Numbered from the stretch's first letter, positions 48,563 through 57,530 are shown. The stretch is 64,000 nucleotides of DNA from an uncultured Prevotellaceae bacterium (GCA_947305005.1 CAMZCM010000002.1:124001-188000), one strand, 5' to 3'. Notes: a model not told the origin generated them from the sequence alone. Program-made: numbers and translations.

Positions 48563-48597
48563 AAAGGAGCCGGGACTTAGGTCTTGGCTCTTTTCTT
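48563..48597 (+). terminator. Terminator after the DUF6359-domain gene
   Basis: GAGCCgGGAC pairs with GTCTtGGCTC around TTAG, followed by TTTTCTTG. It lies 25 bp after the stop codon. Confidence 0.75.
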
Positions 48598-48607
48598 GTT
48601 GATAATT

Positions 48608-48638
48608 TTTGTTGTTCAAGCTTTTTCAATTATCTTTG
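48608..48638 (+). promoter_or_regulatory. Promoter of the endonuclease I gene
   Basis: TTTG (48608-48611), a 19-bp spacer and TATCTTTG (48631-48638) are a perfect match to the Bacteroidetes consensus, 51 bp before the ATG. Confidence 0.75.
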
Positions 48639-48689
48639 CCACAGATTTATAGAAAAATCGGGTGATTCATTCAAGTATAAGATGGTGAT

Positions 48690-51600
48690 ATGAAACAGTT
48701 TGTAAGATATATACTTCTTGCCTGCGCATTCTTGATAGCGTGTGCCATGAGTGCGCAAAGTGTTGATCTCGTTTCCTACTATGCTGCAGCCAACGGCAAG
48801 AAGAAAGCAGAGCTGAAGACAGCCATGTATCACATTATTGGTAATCCGGAGACCCAAAGTTATGGCTCACTTTGGTTCTATTATTACCAAACTGACCGTT
48901 TGCCCGATAATCAGGTGATTGACCGCTATAGCAACGTGAAACGTTATTTCAGTGAGAATGACGGAATTGCTGTCAGTGGAATGAACAAAGAACATGGCAT
49001 AGCACAGTCTTGGTGGGGTGGAGGTACTGATACCAAGCAAGGCTGTGACCTGCATCATGTGATGCCCAGTGATATTGAAGCTAATGGTAAGAAGAGCAAC
49101 TATGGAATGGGCGTGGTCACAAGCGTTGATTGGGATAATGGCTCCATCAAGGTCGGAAGCGGTAAAGCTGGTAATAATGGGATTGTTCCGTTGTGGGAGC
49201 CTGCTGATGAGTGGAAGGGCGATTTTGCACGAGCCTATTTCTATATTGTCACTTGCTACGAGGGTGTGTCACTCATTCAGAAACAGGGAGCTAACTCCAT
49301 GCAGGATAATACCTATCCCAAACTGCAGCCTTGGGCCTACCAGCTTTATCTGAAATGGGCAAAAGAAGATCCCGTCAGCGATTTGGAACGAGCACGCAAT
49401 GAGGCTGTCTATCAAATCCAAGGCAATCGCAACCCTTTCATCGATTATCAGACGTTGGCCGAATATATCTGGGGAGATAGCATCGACTATGCTTTCGATG
49501 TAAGCGGAGGACATGGCATCGATCCTATTCCAGGTCCTCAACCTGTGATTCCTGACAGCCTCAGCATGATTCTTGCTGATTTCACAGAACAACCTGCAAC
49601 GGATTATGATTTCACAATCGTCAATGCTCAGGGCGATATTTCCAACGTTTGGGCCAATAGCAAGAATTATGGCATGGTGGCTAATGCTTACAACTTGGGG
49701 AAAACAGGTGATGAATGGCTGATATCGCCCGCTATAGACCTTGCAGAGATGCAGGGTGCTACGTTGGAATTTACTCATGCCACTGGCTACAATGCCACGA
49801 ATGATCCTGCACAGATGTTTGAGGTGCTGGTATCAGCTGATTTTGAGTCTGCCTCAGCTCCCTCGGCTGCTACATGGACAGCACTTCATCCCAATTGGCC
49901 GGAGTCTGTCAGCAGTGGTTATACAAAATTTGTCTCTTCTGGTAAAATCAGTCTTGACGGTTTCGCCGGACAGTGCATCAATGTCGCTTTCCGCTATCAG
50001 GCAGATGCGTCACGCTGTTGGGCATGGGAGGTGAAGGATGTCACTCTCAAAGCAAAACGGAAGACAAAGACCGATAGTATTGCCGACTATTATTCCTCTG
50101 CACAAGGTTTACGAAAGGCGGAGCTGAAAACGGCTCTCCACCATCTTATCCAACCAGCTATGGTGTTGACCTATGGTGGCAAGGGTGAAGGCTATACATG
50201 GTCAGGCTTTGCTAAGACTGATGTACTGCCTGATGGCTATGTACGAGACCGCTACAGCAACATCCAACGCTCGTTCAATGGCTTGCAAGCTGTTGATGGA
50301 ATGAATATTGAGCATATTTGGGCTAACTCTTGGTGGGGACATGTGAAGAACAACGCTTATTGTGATTTGTTCAACCTCTATCCCTCAGATGCCAGTGCTA
50401 ACCAACGCAAGAGCAATAATCCTATTGGCATCGTAGATGGTAGTATCTCCTTTGATAATGGTGTCACGAAAGTAGGAAAGAGTAGCAGCTATCGTACTGA
50501 TAGCCTGATTACGGCATGGGAGCCGGCTGACGAATGGAAAGGCGACTTTGCACGTACCTATTTTTATATGGCTACCGCTTATGAACATATGATCGACTTG
50601 TGGCAGACAACTGAAGGATTGCTAACCGTGGACCCCTCTGCTTCATGGCCGTTAATGCGTCCCTGGGTCTATCAACTGATGCTCGAGTGGGCTAATGCCG
50701 ACCCTGTGGATGATATTGAACGTGAACGTAATGCTGCTATTTATGCTATTCAAGGCAACCGCAACCCATACGTAGATATGCCGCAGTTGGCACAGTATGT
50801 ATGGGGTGACAGCACTGAATACGCCTTTTATATCAATCCATCTGCTACTACGCCTGAATTGTTTGTTCCTCGTCATGGCACCGTGTTAGACTTGGGGCTC
50901 CAGTCTTTGCAGACGGAGATGAATCATAAGATAGCTGTTCGTGGCCGCAACCTCAAAGGTGGTTTGACCGTTCGCGGAGAAGGTGATGGCTTTGAGGTGT
51001 TGCCCACGACGTTCTCTGCCGATGAGATCCAAGCGGGAGCCGCTATTACCGTTCGCCGTACTGCAACCGAAGTGGGCACCTATACTGCCACTCTCACATT
51101 GAGTGATGGGAACGGCCTTACTCATTCTGTGACATTACAGATGGAGGTTATGGATGGTATTCCGGCATACGAGCCTTCCAATATCGTCTGTAGTATTAAT
51201 GAACAGAGCTTCACCGCCCGATGGAAGGATATGGCATTGACGGACGGTGCGACTTATTCTCTTGATGTTTATACGAAAGATGAAGGAGGTACGCGTACGT
51301 CGGTTAGCGGTTTTCCTGTTACCACTACTGACACCGCCTATGTCGTTTCAGGTCTGAAAGCATCTACGACTTACTATTATCAAGTTTCTAATTCATCATT
51401 CAACAGCAATGAAGTGCGAGTAGATATGCCTGCCGTGAAGCCTGTTTTCTCTGTGTCAAAATCTTCTGTCGCACTGACAGCTCTCCCAGAAGAACCTTCA
51501 CGTGAGATGAAACTCTCCGTCACCACACTTGCCTTCTTAAAATATGAGGTCAGTGTCTCCTGTCCTTCTCCTTTTGAAGTGAGTGCTGATGGTGAGAATT

Positions 51601-52352
51601 GGACGAATGAACTCCTTCTAACTACTTACAATCCCTCGTTCTATGTACGTCTTGGAGCTGTAGCAACAGCGGGCATTTATGAGAACGAAATGATTCTGAC
51701 GGCTCCTGATGTGGATGAACTCGTCGTCAGTCTCTCGGCTGTGGTTGATGAGAACAAGGCTTTCTTTGAAAACTTTGAAAGTGGCACGAAGACGGGTTAT
51801 GCCGAAGGAGTTGTTACCTGTAATGCAGCTGCCTGGACGCTGGCTAACGCGCTGATAGCAGCTGACGGTAACGCCAGAGACGGGCACTGCGTAAGAATGA
51901 AGATTGGTGGTCGTTTGGAGATGAACGAGGACAAGCCTCAGGGTTGCGACTCCCTCTCTTTCTATGCAGGCCTTTATAATAAGGACACAAAAGCCAAACT
52001 TACGGTCTCTTATTCCCTTAACGGCGGCTTGACTTGGACGCCCGTTGTTGAGGCGCTTGCCTTCAAAAGTGGTGAATTTAACCGCTACGTTTATCCCATC
52101 CAGCAGGACGGCCTTATCCGCTTGCGCTTTTCTACTCAGGAAGGTAATGAGAGCCAGCGTCTGAACATAGATGATATCCAGATGAGTAACTATGTCGCTG
52201 GTAATGCACTACGTCTGGTGGAACAGGATTGTAATGTTGACACTGTCGTCTATACCTTAGATGGTCGTCCTATGGGAGATCGCCTACAGACACAACGCGG
52301 TTTCTACCTTATTCGTCAAGGTGGTAGTGTCCGTAAGATTATTATCAAGTAA
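48690..52352 (+). CDS. Secreted protein with two endonuclease I domains
   Basis: This 1220-residue protein has a signal peptide (CAMSAQ). It contains two EndA/Vvn-type endonuclease I domains, at about 25-265 and 465-700, each opening SYYAAANGKKKAELKTAM or DYYSSAQGLRKAELKTAL. Both keep the catalytic Glu-His (MNKEHGIAQSWWG; MNIEHIWANSWWG) and the downstream Asn (SN). A choice-of-anchor-type beta-sandwich lies between them (DEWLISPAIDLAEMQG), then Ig/FN3-like modules and a C-terminal tail (YTLDGRPMGDRLQTQRGFYLI) like a T9SS signal. It should degrade extracellular DNA or RNA. Its stop overlaps the truA start (TAATG). Confidence 0.88.
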   Translation: MKQFVRYILLACAFLIACAMSAQSVDLVSYYAAANGKKKAELKTAMYHIIGNPETQSYGSLWFYYYQTDRLPDNQVIDRYSNVKRYFSENDGIAVSGMNKEHGIAQSWWGGGTDTKQGCDLHHVMPSDIEANGKKSNYGMGVVTSVDWDNGSIKVGSGKAGNNGIVPLWEPADEWKGDFARAYFYIVTCYEGVSLIQKQGANSMQDNTYPKLQPWAYQLYLKWAKEDPVSDLERARNEAVYQIQGNRNPFIDYQTLAEYIWGDSIDYAFDVSGGHGIDPIPGPQPVIPDSLSMILADFTEQPATDYDFTIVNAQGDISNVWANSKNYGMVANAYNLGKTGDEWLISPAIDLAEMQGATLEFTHATGYNATNDPAQMFEVLVSADFESASAPSAATWTALHPNWPESVSSGYTKFVSSGKISLDGFAGQCINVAFRYQADASRCWAWEVKDVTLKAKRKTKTDSIADYYSSAQGLRKAELKTALHHLIQPAMVLTYGGKGEGYTWSGFAKTDVLPDGYVRDRYSNIQRSFNGLQAVDGMNIEHIWANSWWGHVKNNAYCDLFNLYPSDASANQRKSNNPIGIVDGSISFDNGVTKVGKSSSYRTDSLITAWEPADEWKGDFARTYFYMATAYEHMIDLWQTTEGLLTVDPSASWPLMRPWVYQLMLEWANADPVDDIERERNAAIYAIQGNRNPYVDMPQLAQYVWGDSTEYAFYINPSATTPELFVPRHGTVLDLGLQSLQTEMNHKIAVRGRNLKGGLTVRGEGDGFEVLPTTFSADEIQAGAAITVRRTATEVGTYTATLTLSDGNGLTHSVTLQMEVMDGIPAYEPSNIVCSINEQSFTARWKDMALTDGATYSLDVYTKDEGGTRTSVSGFPVTTTDTAYVVSGLKASTTYYYQVSNSSFNSNEVRVDMPAVKPVFSVSKSSVALTALPEEPSREMKLSVTTLAFLKYEVSVSCPSPFEVSADGENWTNELLLTTYNPSFYVRLGAVATAGIYENEMILTAPDVDELVVSLSAVVDENKAFFENFESGTKTGYAEGVVTCNAAAWTLANALIAADGNARDGHCVRMKIGGRLEMNEDKPQGCDSLSFYAGLYNKDTKAKLTVSYSLNGGLTWTPVVEALAFKSGEFNRYVYPIQQDGLIRLRFSTQEGNESQRLNIDDIQMSNYVAGNALRLVEQDCNVDTVVYTLDGRPMGDRLQTQRGFYLIRQGGSVRKIIIK

Positions 52353-53119
52353 TGCGTTATTTCATAGAACTTTCCTACGACGGTACCGCCTATTGCGGCT
52401 GGCAGATTCAGCCCAATGGCGAGAGTGTGCAAGGCGTGCTGCAGAGGGCGCTTGCGACCATCTTGCGTATGGAAGTGCCTGTCACGGGAGCAGGGCGTAC
52501 TGATGCCGGCGTGCATGCTGCCAAGATGGTGGCGCATATGGATTTCGAAGGTGCACTCCCGACTCCACCCATTGTTGAAGGGAGAGAGGAGCAGACGCCC
52601 TTGGATTACCTCACCTATCGGCTAAATGGCGTTTTGCCTCATGACATCGCTATCTACAAGATTTATCCCGTAGCTGATGATATGCATGCCCGTTTCTCGG
52701 CTCTCGCGCGTACCTATTATTTTTATGTCCACACCCGCAAGTCGCCCTTCCTGCGCGATCGCTCTTGGCGCTTGGTTCAGACACCCGACTTCGAGGCCAT
52801 GAACCGTGCGGCAGCCGTGTTGCCTGAGTATGAGGACTTCACCAGTTTCTCCAAGGTGAACACCGACACGAAGACCAATATCTGCCATATCCGCACTGCC
52901 CGTTGGGTGCAACTCTCTGATGATGAGTGGCGCTTCGAGATTACTGCCGACCGCTTCCTGCGCAATATGGTGCGAGCCATCGTGGGAACGCTCATGGAAG
53001 TGGGACGCGGACAACTCACCCTCGAAGGCTTCCGCGAAGTGATAGAGAAGAAAGACCGTTCCGCTGCTGGCGACAGTGTGCCTGCAAGAGGACTATTCCT
53101 GCAAGAAATTGAATATTGA
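52352..53119 (+). CDS. truA: tRNA pseudouridine synthase A
   Basis: TruA makes pseudouridine at positions 38-40 of tRNAs. The 255-residue protein has the N-terminal FIELSYDGTAYCGWQIQPNGESVQGVLQRAL, the catalytic Asp in GAGRTDAGVHA, and DRFLRNMVRAIVGTLMEVG. Its ATG overlaps the stop of the nuclease gene by 1 bp. The local ATG context and overlap suggest that it is translated from a polycistronic message. Confidence 0.97.
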   Translation: MRYFIELSYDGTAYCGWQIQPNGESVQGVLQRALATILRMEVPVTGAGRTDAGVHAAKMVAHMDFEGALPTPPIVEGREEQTPLDYLTYRLNGVLPHDIAIYKIYPVADDMHARFSALARTYYFYVHTRKSPFLRDRSWRLVQTPDFEAMNRAAAVLPEYEDFTSFSKVNTDTKTNICHIRTARWVQLSDDEWRFEITADRFLRNMVRAIVGTLMEVGRGQLTLEGFREVIEKKDRSAAGDSVPARGLFLQEIEY

Positions 53120-53121
53120 TT

Positions 53122-54039
53122 ATGTGGTTATTACTTGCATTTACTTCTGCTGCGCTCCTCGGCTTCTATGATGTGTTCAAGAAGCAGGCTCTGAAGGGAA
53201 ATGTCGTGGTGACGGTGCTCACGTTGAACACACTCTTTTGTTCGCTGATATTCCTGCCTTTTGTGTTGCTCTCGGCTGCGGGGCTGATTGCGGAAACCTC
53301 CATCTTCTATGTTCCTGTCTGCGGTTGGGCTGTGCATAAGTACATCGTGCTGAAAGCGGTCATCGTGCTATCTTCTTGGCTCTGTGGCTATTTCGCCATC
53401 CAGAATCTGCCGCTGACCATCGTGGGGCCCATCAATGCTACGCGCCCCGTGATGGTTCTGTTGGGAGCTATCTTCGTCTTTGGCGAACGCCTGAACCTCT
53501 ATCAGTGGATAGGTGTGTTATTGGCCATCTTCAGTTTCTTCCTCCTGAGTCGCAGCGGCAAGAAGGAGGGCATCGACTTCCGCCATAACCGCTGGATTGC
53601 GTTGGCTGTGCTCGCGTCTGCTCTTGGCGCTGTTAGTGGCCTCTATGATAAGTTCTTGTTAGCGCCCGTGGAAGCGGGTGGGGTAGGCCTGAATCGCATG
53701 GTCGTGCAGAGCTACTTCACTTTCTATCAATTCTTGATGATGGGCGCCGTTTTGTTGCTCTTCAAGAGAGAGAAACCCTCCATGCTTTCCAATTTCCATT
53801 TCTCGCTCTCGATTCCCCTCATCTCCCTCTTTCTCTCTGTCGCCGACTTCGCCTATTTCTACGCGCTCAGCATCCCTGGCGCCCTCATCTCCGTGGTGTC
53901 AATGATTCGTCGCGGTAGCGTCCTCGTCAGTTTCTTCGTTGGCGCAATGGCTTTTCACGAGAAAAACCTACGCTCAAAAGCCATCGACCTCGCCCTCGTC
54001 CTCCTCTCCATGGTCTTCCTCTGGCTGGGAAGCAAGTAA
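53122..54039 (+). CDS. EamA/DMT superfamily transporter
   Basis: This 305-residue protein has about ten hydrophobic helices in two EamA-like halves (LGFYDVFKKQALKGN, PINATRPVMVLLGAIFVFGERLNLYQWIGVLLA and the second-half GALISVVSMIRRGSVLVSFFVGAMAFHEKNLRSKAIDLALVLL). Such transporters export metabolites or amino acids; the substrate is unknown. The ORF track start at 53116 is a TTG; the ATG at 53122, 2 bp after the truA stop, is better. It is the last gene of the plus-strand run. Confidence 0.88.
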   Translation: MWLLLAFTSAALLGFYDVFKKQALKGNVVVTVLTLNTLFCSLIFLPFVLLSAAGLIAETSIFYVPVCGWAVHKYIVLKAVIVLSSWLCGYFAIQNLPLTIVGPINATRPVMVLLGAIFVFGERLNLYQWIGVLLAIFSFFLLSRSGKKEGIDFRHNRWIALAVLASALGAVSGLYDKFLLAPVEAGGVGLNRMVVQSYFTFYQFLMMGAVLLLFKREKPSMLSNFHFSLSIPLISLFLSVADFAYFYALSIPGALISVVSMIRRGSVLVSFFVGAMAFHEKNLRSKAIDLALVLLSMVFLWLGSK

Positions 54040-54040
54040 T

Positions 54041-54097
54041 TCACAATGCACAATTCATAATTCATAATTCACAATGAATAATGAATAATGAACAATG
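54041..54097. repeat. AT-rich inverted repeat between convergent genes
   Basis: TTCATAATTCATAATTCA is followed by the near-complementary TGAATAATGAATAATGAA. It lies in the 64-bp gap between two converging genes and could serve as a bidirectional terminator or be a microsatellite. Confidence 0.6.
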
Positions 54098-54103
54098 CAG
54101 GGG

Positions 54104-55129
54104 TTAGAATCGGAAGCCGTAGCTGAGGCGAAGCCGCCATTTCGTATGCGAAAGCCGCAAGTCCTGCGAGGAGCCGCGGACAGTATGATAGACCACATAG
54201 GTCAGGTTGGCGAAATGCCGGTCATTGAAGTAGTGCAGAAAGGCTACGCGTCCAGTCAGAATTAGTTCTGGGAACACATGAGAGAGTTTCAGTTCTTCTG
54301 ATTCTGTCTCCAAACGATTAGCGGAGGCCACCACTACAGTCGGGAGCGCTGAGGCATGAATGAGCCAACTGTGCGGAAGCACCCAGTTGTAACCATAGCC
54401 GCCACCAATGCCCAAGTCGGCCAAGTGCATCGTAAATGCTGGATTGCCCAAGTCGGTCGAAGACTGCGCTTTCAGTTGGCCGCCCATGAGCGACAATGCC
54501 AGCATCCAGCAACCGGCGCTCCTGCGTTGGATATAGCTCTGCGTCAAAGCTGCAGGATATGAAAAACGACGATAGTTGAAGGCATAGTAAGCACTGACGT
54601 TCAGTAAACGTGTCTGCACAATGTCCGATGGAAATTCATGTTGTGTGCCGCCAATGTCTGTCCAGCCAGAATACTCTTTGCTGTCCATATATGCGACCTC
54701 CACGCCATAGCGATTCGTATATGCAGTTACATTCAGTTCTGTGTTGTGATTCTTTCCGGAAAGCTTATCGGGGTTCACGCCGATTGATGCAGACAAGCCA
54801 CGGTACGAGATTCCAAAGCTGGTGGAGATGCTGTTGGGCGTCCGCAGATGGTTATTGAATGGTTTGCCGTCTCGTTGTCCTTTTGTGTCTATAGTATTGC
54901 CAGAAACATTCATTCTGGCTTTCACCGTAAATGAATATTGGGGACGCGTCAGATACATTGTATCATAGCTTCCTGTCTGCTGATAGCGGTCGGCCAACGC
55001 TTTGTCTATCGCCAGAATACGTTCTGCACGAGTACTATCTAACGGCAGCCGTTCCACAACGCGCTCGATTTGCGCTTGTGCCACGACCGCCGATACAAAG
55101 TACGACAAAGTCAATATACGACGAAGCAT
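54104..55129 (-). CDS. DUF4421 family outer-membrane protein
   Basis: From the ATG at 55129 the product has 341 residues with a signal peptide (SAVVAQAQ). The sequence resembles DUF4421, a Bacteroidetes family of predicted outer-membrane barrels: FSYPAALTQSYIQRRSAGCWMLALSLMGG, DLGIGGGYGYNWVLP, and an aromatic C-terminus (RLSYGFRF). The function is unknown. The ORF track start at 55165 would overlap the DUF3256 gene by 26 nt and spoil the signal peptide. It is co-transcribed with DUF3256. Confidence 0.78.
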   Translation of the reverse strand: MLRRILTLSYFVSAVVAQAQIERVVERLPLDSTRAERILAIDKALADRYQQTGSYDTMYLTRPQYSFTVKARMNVSGNTIDTKGQRDGKPFNNHLRTPNSISTSFGISYRGLSASIGVNPDKLSGKNHNTELNVTAYTNRYGVEVAYMDSKEYSGWTDIGGTQHEFPSDIVQTRLLNVSAYYAFNYRRFSYPAALTQSYIQRRSAGCWMLALSLMGGQLKAQSSTDLGNPAFTMHLADLGIGGGYGYNWVLPHSWLIHASALPTVVVASANRLETESEELKLSHVFPELILTGRVAFLHYFNDRHFANLTYVVYHTVRGSSQDLRLSHTKWRLRLSYGFRF

Positions 55130-55139
55130 CCGTTTGTGA

Positions 55140-55820
55140 CTATTGAAGAACAAACATCTGGCCATTCCAGTGCATAGTGATGGGATGCAGGATGTCTTTC
55201 AGCGCTTTCTTCTCTTCGGTATCGAGATAACCAGTCTGCAGGGAGAGGGTCAGGGTGGCGTCCTGCGGAGAGAGTTGCAGGCAGACAGGACGGAAAGATT
55301 TCAGGGAAGCCTGTGCCAGTTCCACCGCAGTGCGTATGCTGTCAGCTATCTCTTTTACATAGAACTCATCGCCTTCGCGCACTTGCTTGACAGATGCCAC
55401 AGAAAAGGGGCTGTCTGCAGGCAGTGACGACCAGTCGGCATTGAGCAAGCGGATATTCGAATCCTTTACATGGCGCGATGTATCCTTCTCACCTGCTTCG
55501 GCTGTTGTTACCATACATAAAACGGCGGTGCTATCGCTTGTTGGCAAAAGCTTCAGTTCCATCACAGCGACAGTGCTGGTGCGGAAACGGGCATAGTCAG
55601 AGGTCAGTGCCTCCAACGTGACATGCTCATTTGCTTTGTTGCGCACTCGCGCCTCCATGTTATTCTCAATGTAGTCAATGCAATCCAGACGATTGTTCTT
55701 CGTTACCAACGGCAGCACGGTATCGGGCATCGCTGCAAAAACATCACGCATCAGCGGTTGTGCTGTGCTGTCGAGAACAACAAATGATATGTAGCAAATA
55801 GTCAATAACAGACGTTTCAT
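55140..55820 (-). CDS. DUF3256 family periplasmic protein
   Basis: This is a 226-residue protein with a signal peptide (VVLDSTAQ). It matches the DUF3256 family, which is largely restricted to Bacteroidales: MRDVFAAMPDTVLPLVTKNNRLDCIDYIENNMEARV, then CMVTTAEAGEKDTSRHVKDSN and a closing DILHPITMHWNGQMFVLQ. Its function is unknown. A good promoter and a dense inverted-repeat array lie directly upstream. The following DUF4421 gene starts 10 bp downstream (using 55129). Confidence 0.82.
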   Translation of the reverse strand: MKRLLLTICYISFVVLDSTAQPLMRDVFAAMPDTVLPLVTKNNRLDCIDYIENNMEARVRNKANEHVTLEALTSDYARFRTSTVAVMELKLLPTSDSTAVLCMVTTAEAGEKDTSRHVKDSNIRLLNADWSSLPADSPFSVASVKQVREGDEFYVKEIADSIRTAVELAQASLKSFRPVCLQLSPQDATLTLSLQTGYLDTEEKKALKDILHPITMHWNGQMFVLQ

Positions 55821-55843
55821 GGGCTCTTGTCAATAATTTGCGG

Positions 55844-55875
55844 CAAAAGTACACATAAAACATCGAACACCCAAA
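55844..55875 (-). promoter_or_regulatory. Promoter of the DUF3256-DUF4421 operon
   Basis: On the minus strand TTTG (55872-55875), 20 bp, and TACTTTTG (55844-55851) fit the consensus. It lies 24 bp before the DUF3256 ATG, and the repeat array begins 4 bp upstream of the -33. Confidence 0.7.
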
Positions 55876-55878
55876 ACT

Positions 55879-56072
55879 TTTGGACGTCAATCCTACTGAA
55901 TTGTTATAATGACGTCAATCTCCGTCAATCTTGAACGTCAATCGGCTTTAATGCATATATGATATCTGCCGTATGTATAATAGGATTTATAAAGATTGAC
56001 GATAAGATTTCCGAAGATTGACGTCCAAACTAACATGTTTAGACGTTAACAATCGACAATCTTATCGTCAAT
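55879..56072. repeat. Array of CGTCAATC motifs forming two long inverted repeats
   Basis: The motif CGTCAAT(C) occurs at 55885, 55913, 55923 and 55936, in reverse at 55995 and 56017, and again at 56066. TTTGGACGTCAATC (55879-55892) has a perfect 14-bp complement at 56016-56029, and ATTGACGATAAGATT (55995-56009) a perfect 15-bp complement at 56058-56072. The region has no ORF. It fills the gap upstream of the DUF3256 promoter. Confidence 0.8.
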
Positions 56073-56099
56073 TTTCTTTTTTTTGTTCGTCTGTTTCGC

Positions 56100-56939
56100 T
56101 TAGAGGATGCGGCCGACGAGACGGACGGTCATGACGGGATAGACGGTGATCTTACTCATGATGTCGAAAATCTGGTTGCCTTCGCCATTCAAGTCTTCCT
56201 TGGTGAGTTCATGATCCTGTACGTAGATGGCAGGAGAACCCCAGAACTTCACACCGAGGTCGAACTGGCAGCTGACGCGGGACTTGAGAGGTACAGCGCG
56301 ACCGAAACCGATGCCCAGATAAGGCTGGAAACCGTTCACACGGATGCTAGCTTTGAGGTCACCCTTCTCGTCGGGCTGCAGGAAGTAGTCACCCATTTGC
56401 ATACCGATACGGGGGGCGTCGGTAACGGTTGACCAGTTGGCGTACTTGCCTGTGCGGTCGTTGAAAGTGCGTACGTCATTGAAAGCGCCGTCTTCTTTGT
56501 TATAGACGCTGATGATATCAGAGTTGCCGAAATAGGCACCAGCTGTGATGTGGAAACTGCTACTCTTGATGGGATAGGCATCGAAGAGTACGTGACCTGT
56601 GGTCAGCGCCAGCTTGCCTTCAATCTTGAGTTTCTCAGGCACATCAGGAAGTTGATAAGGTGAACCAGGTACGGAATTGTTTAAGTCTTTGGCCTGCTTG
56701 GTAGCTTCGCTCAAACCTGACATGTCAATGTCTGTGCCGTAAGATAGGCCAGGGAAGATGTCAATGCCGGCGCGTACGCCTACATAATCCGTAATCATGG
56801 TGGAAGCATCAATGGTGATGCCAGTCAAGCCGACGCCTACACCCACTCCAAAATGCTTGAAGATGTTATCGTCCTGAGCTTGTGCCTGAGGCGCACAGAA
56901 GAGGGCAATGCCTGCGATGAGTAAAGAGATTTTTTTCAT
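56100..56939 (-). CDS. Predicted outer-membrane beta-barrel protein
   Basis: From the ATG at 56939 the product has 279 residues and a signal peptide (CAPQAQAQ). The rest alternates in beta-barrel fashion (HFGVGVGVGLTGITIDASTMITDYVGVRAGIDIF, FQPYLGIGFGRAVPLKSRVSCQFDLGVKFWG) and ends TVRLVGRIL. It looks like a small porin or OmpA-type barrel; no peptidoglycan-binding domain is present. The ORF track start at 57017 lies upstream of the promoter and is not used. The ligand or role is unknown. Confidence 0.75.
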   Translation of the reverse strand: MKKISLLIAGIALFCAPQAQAQDDNIFKHFGVGVGVGLTGITIDASTMITDYVGVRAGIDIFPGLSYGTDIDMSGLSEATKQAKDLNNSVPGSPYQLPDVPEKLKIEGKLALTTGHVLFDAYPIKSSSFHITAGAYFGNSDIISVYNKEDGAFNDVRTFNDRTGKYANWSTVTDAPRIGMQMGDYFLQPDEKGDLKASIRVNGFQPYLGIGFGRAVPLKSRVSCQFDLGVKFWGSPAIYVQDHELTKEDLNGEGNQIFDIMSKITVYPVMTVRLVGRIL

Positions 56940-56984
56940 AATCGTGTTGATTAAAAAGTAAATAATGGTTAATTGATTTCTGCG

Positions 56985-57017
56985 CAAAGATAGAGATTCT
57001 ATTTGAAACGAACACAA
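56985..57017 (-). promoter_or_regulatory. Promoter of the outer-membrane barrel gene
   Basis: On the minus strand TATCTTTG (56985-56992) is a perfect -7 element 45 bp upstream of the ATG at 56939. TTTG at 57014-57017 could be the -33 (21-bp spacer). Confidence 0.65.
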
Positions 57018-57043
57018 AAATCATTAAAAAAACAAAGAAAAAA

Positions 57044-57073
57044 CAAAAAAGAGTGAAGCAAACGCTTCACTCT
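57044..57073 (-). terminator. Terminator of the L31 gene
   Basis: GAGTGAAGC (57051-57059) and GCTTCACTC (57064-57072) form a 9-bp stem, followed on the minus strand by TTTTTTG. Confidence 0.85.
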
Positions 57074-57098
57074 TATGTTCAACAGCAGAAATATGGAC

Positions 57099-57350
57099 TT
57101 ATTTGCGGCTGCGGGCGTAGCGGCTCATGAACTTATCGACACGACCAGCGGTGTCAACGAGCTTGCTCTTACCAGTGTAGAAGGGGTGTGAGCTGCTGGA
57201 GATTTCGAGCTTGACTACGGGATAGGTTTCGCCTTCAAATTCCACAGTGTCAGTGGTCTTGGCTGTGGAGCGGCTCAGGAACATGTCACCATTACTCATG
57301 TCCTTGAACACGACGGGGCGATAATTGTCGGGATGAATACCTTGTTTCAT
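57099..57350 (-). CDS. rpmE2: 50S ribosomal protein L31 type B
   Basis: This 83-residue protein ([29 protein letters not shown]..) ends [27 protein letters not shown], which is the L31 signature. It has no cysteines, so it is the zinc-independent type B form. The start at 57350 gives the normal length; the ORF track version at 57467 would add 39 residues encoded by the leader. It has its own promoter and terminator. Confidence 0.95.
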   Translation of the reverse strand: MKQGIHPDNYRPVVFKDMSNGDMFLSRSTAKTTDTVEFEGETYPVVKLEISSSSHPFYTGKSKLVDTAGRVDKFMSRYARSRK

Positions 57351-57369
57351 TGTTTGAAAATATTGTTGC

Positions 57370-57414
57370 CGGGCTTGTGTACCGGCGGTGAGTACTTGTC
57401 GGGCTTGTGTACCG
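57370..57414 (-). repeat. Duplicated 15-bp element in the L31 leader
   Basis: CGGGCTTGTGTACCG occurs at 57370-57384 and 57400-57414, 30 bp apart. Both copies are in the predicted 5' untranslated leader (about 75 nt) of rpmE2. A ribosomal-protein autoregulatory site is possible but not shown. Confidence 0.7.
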
Positions 57415-57432
57415 ACGTTAATTTTTGCGGCG

Positions 57433-57464
57433 CAAAAGTAGTGCTTTTCTGCGAAGTAACCAAA
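57433..57464 (-). promoter_or_regulatory. Promoter of rpmE2
   Basis: On the minus strand TTTG (57461-57464), a 20-bp spacer and TACTTTTG (57433-57440) match the consensus. The leader would be about 75 nt. Confidence 0.7.
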
Positions 57465-57530
57465 CATTCTGACCTTTTTTTGTGCCTAGCCATTTATTTT
57501 GACACGAATGTAACAAAAATATGGCCATTG

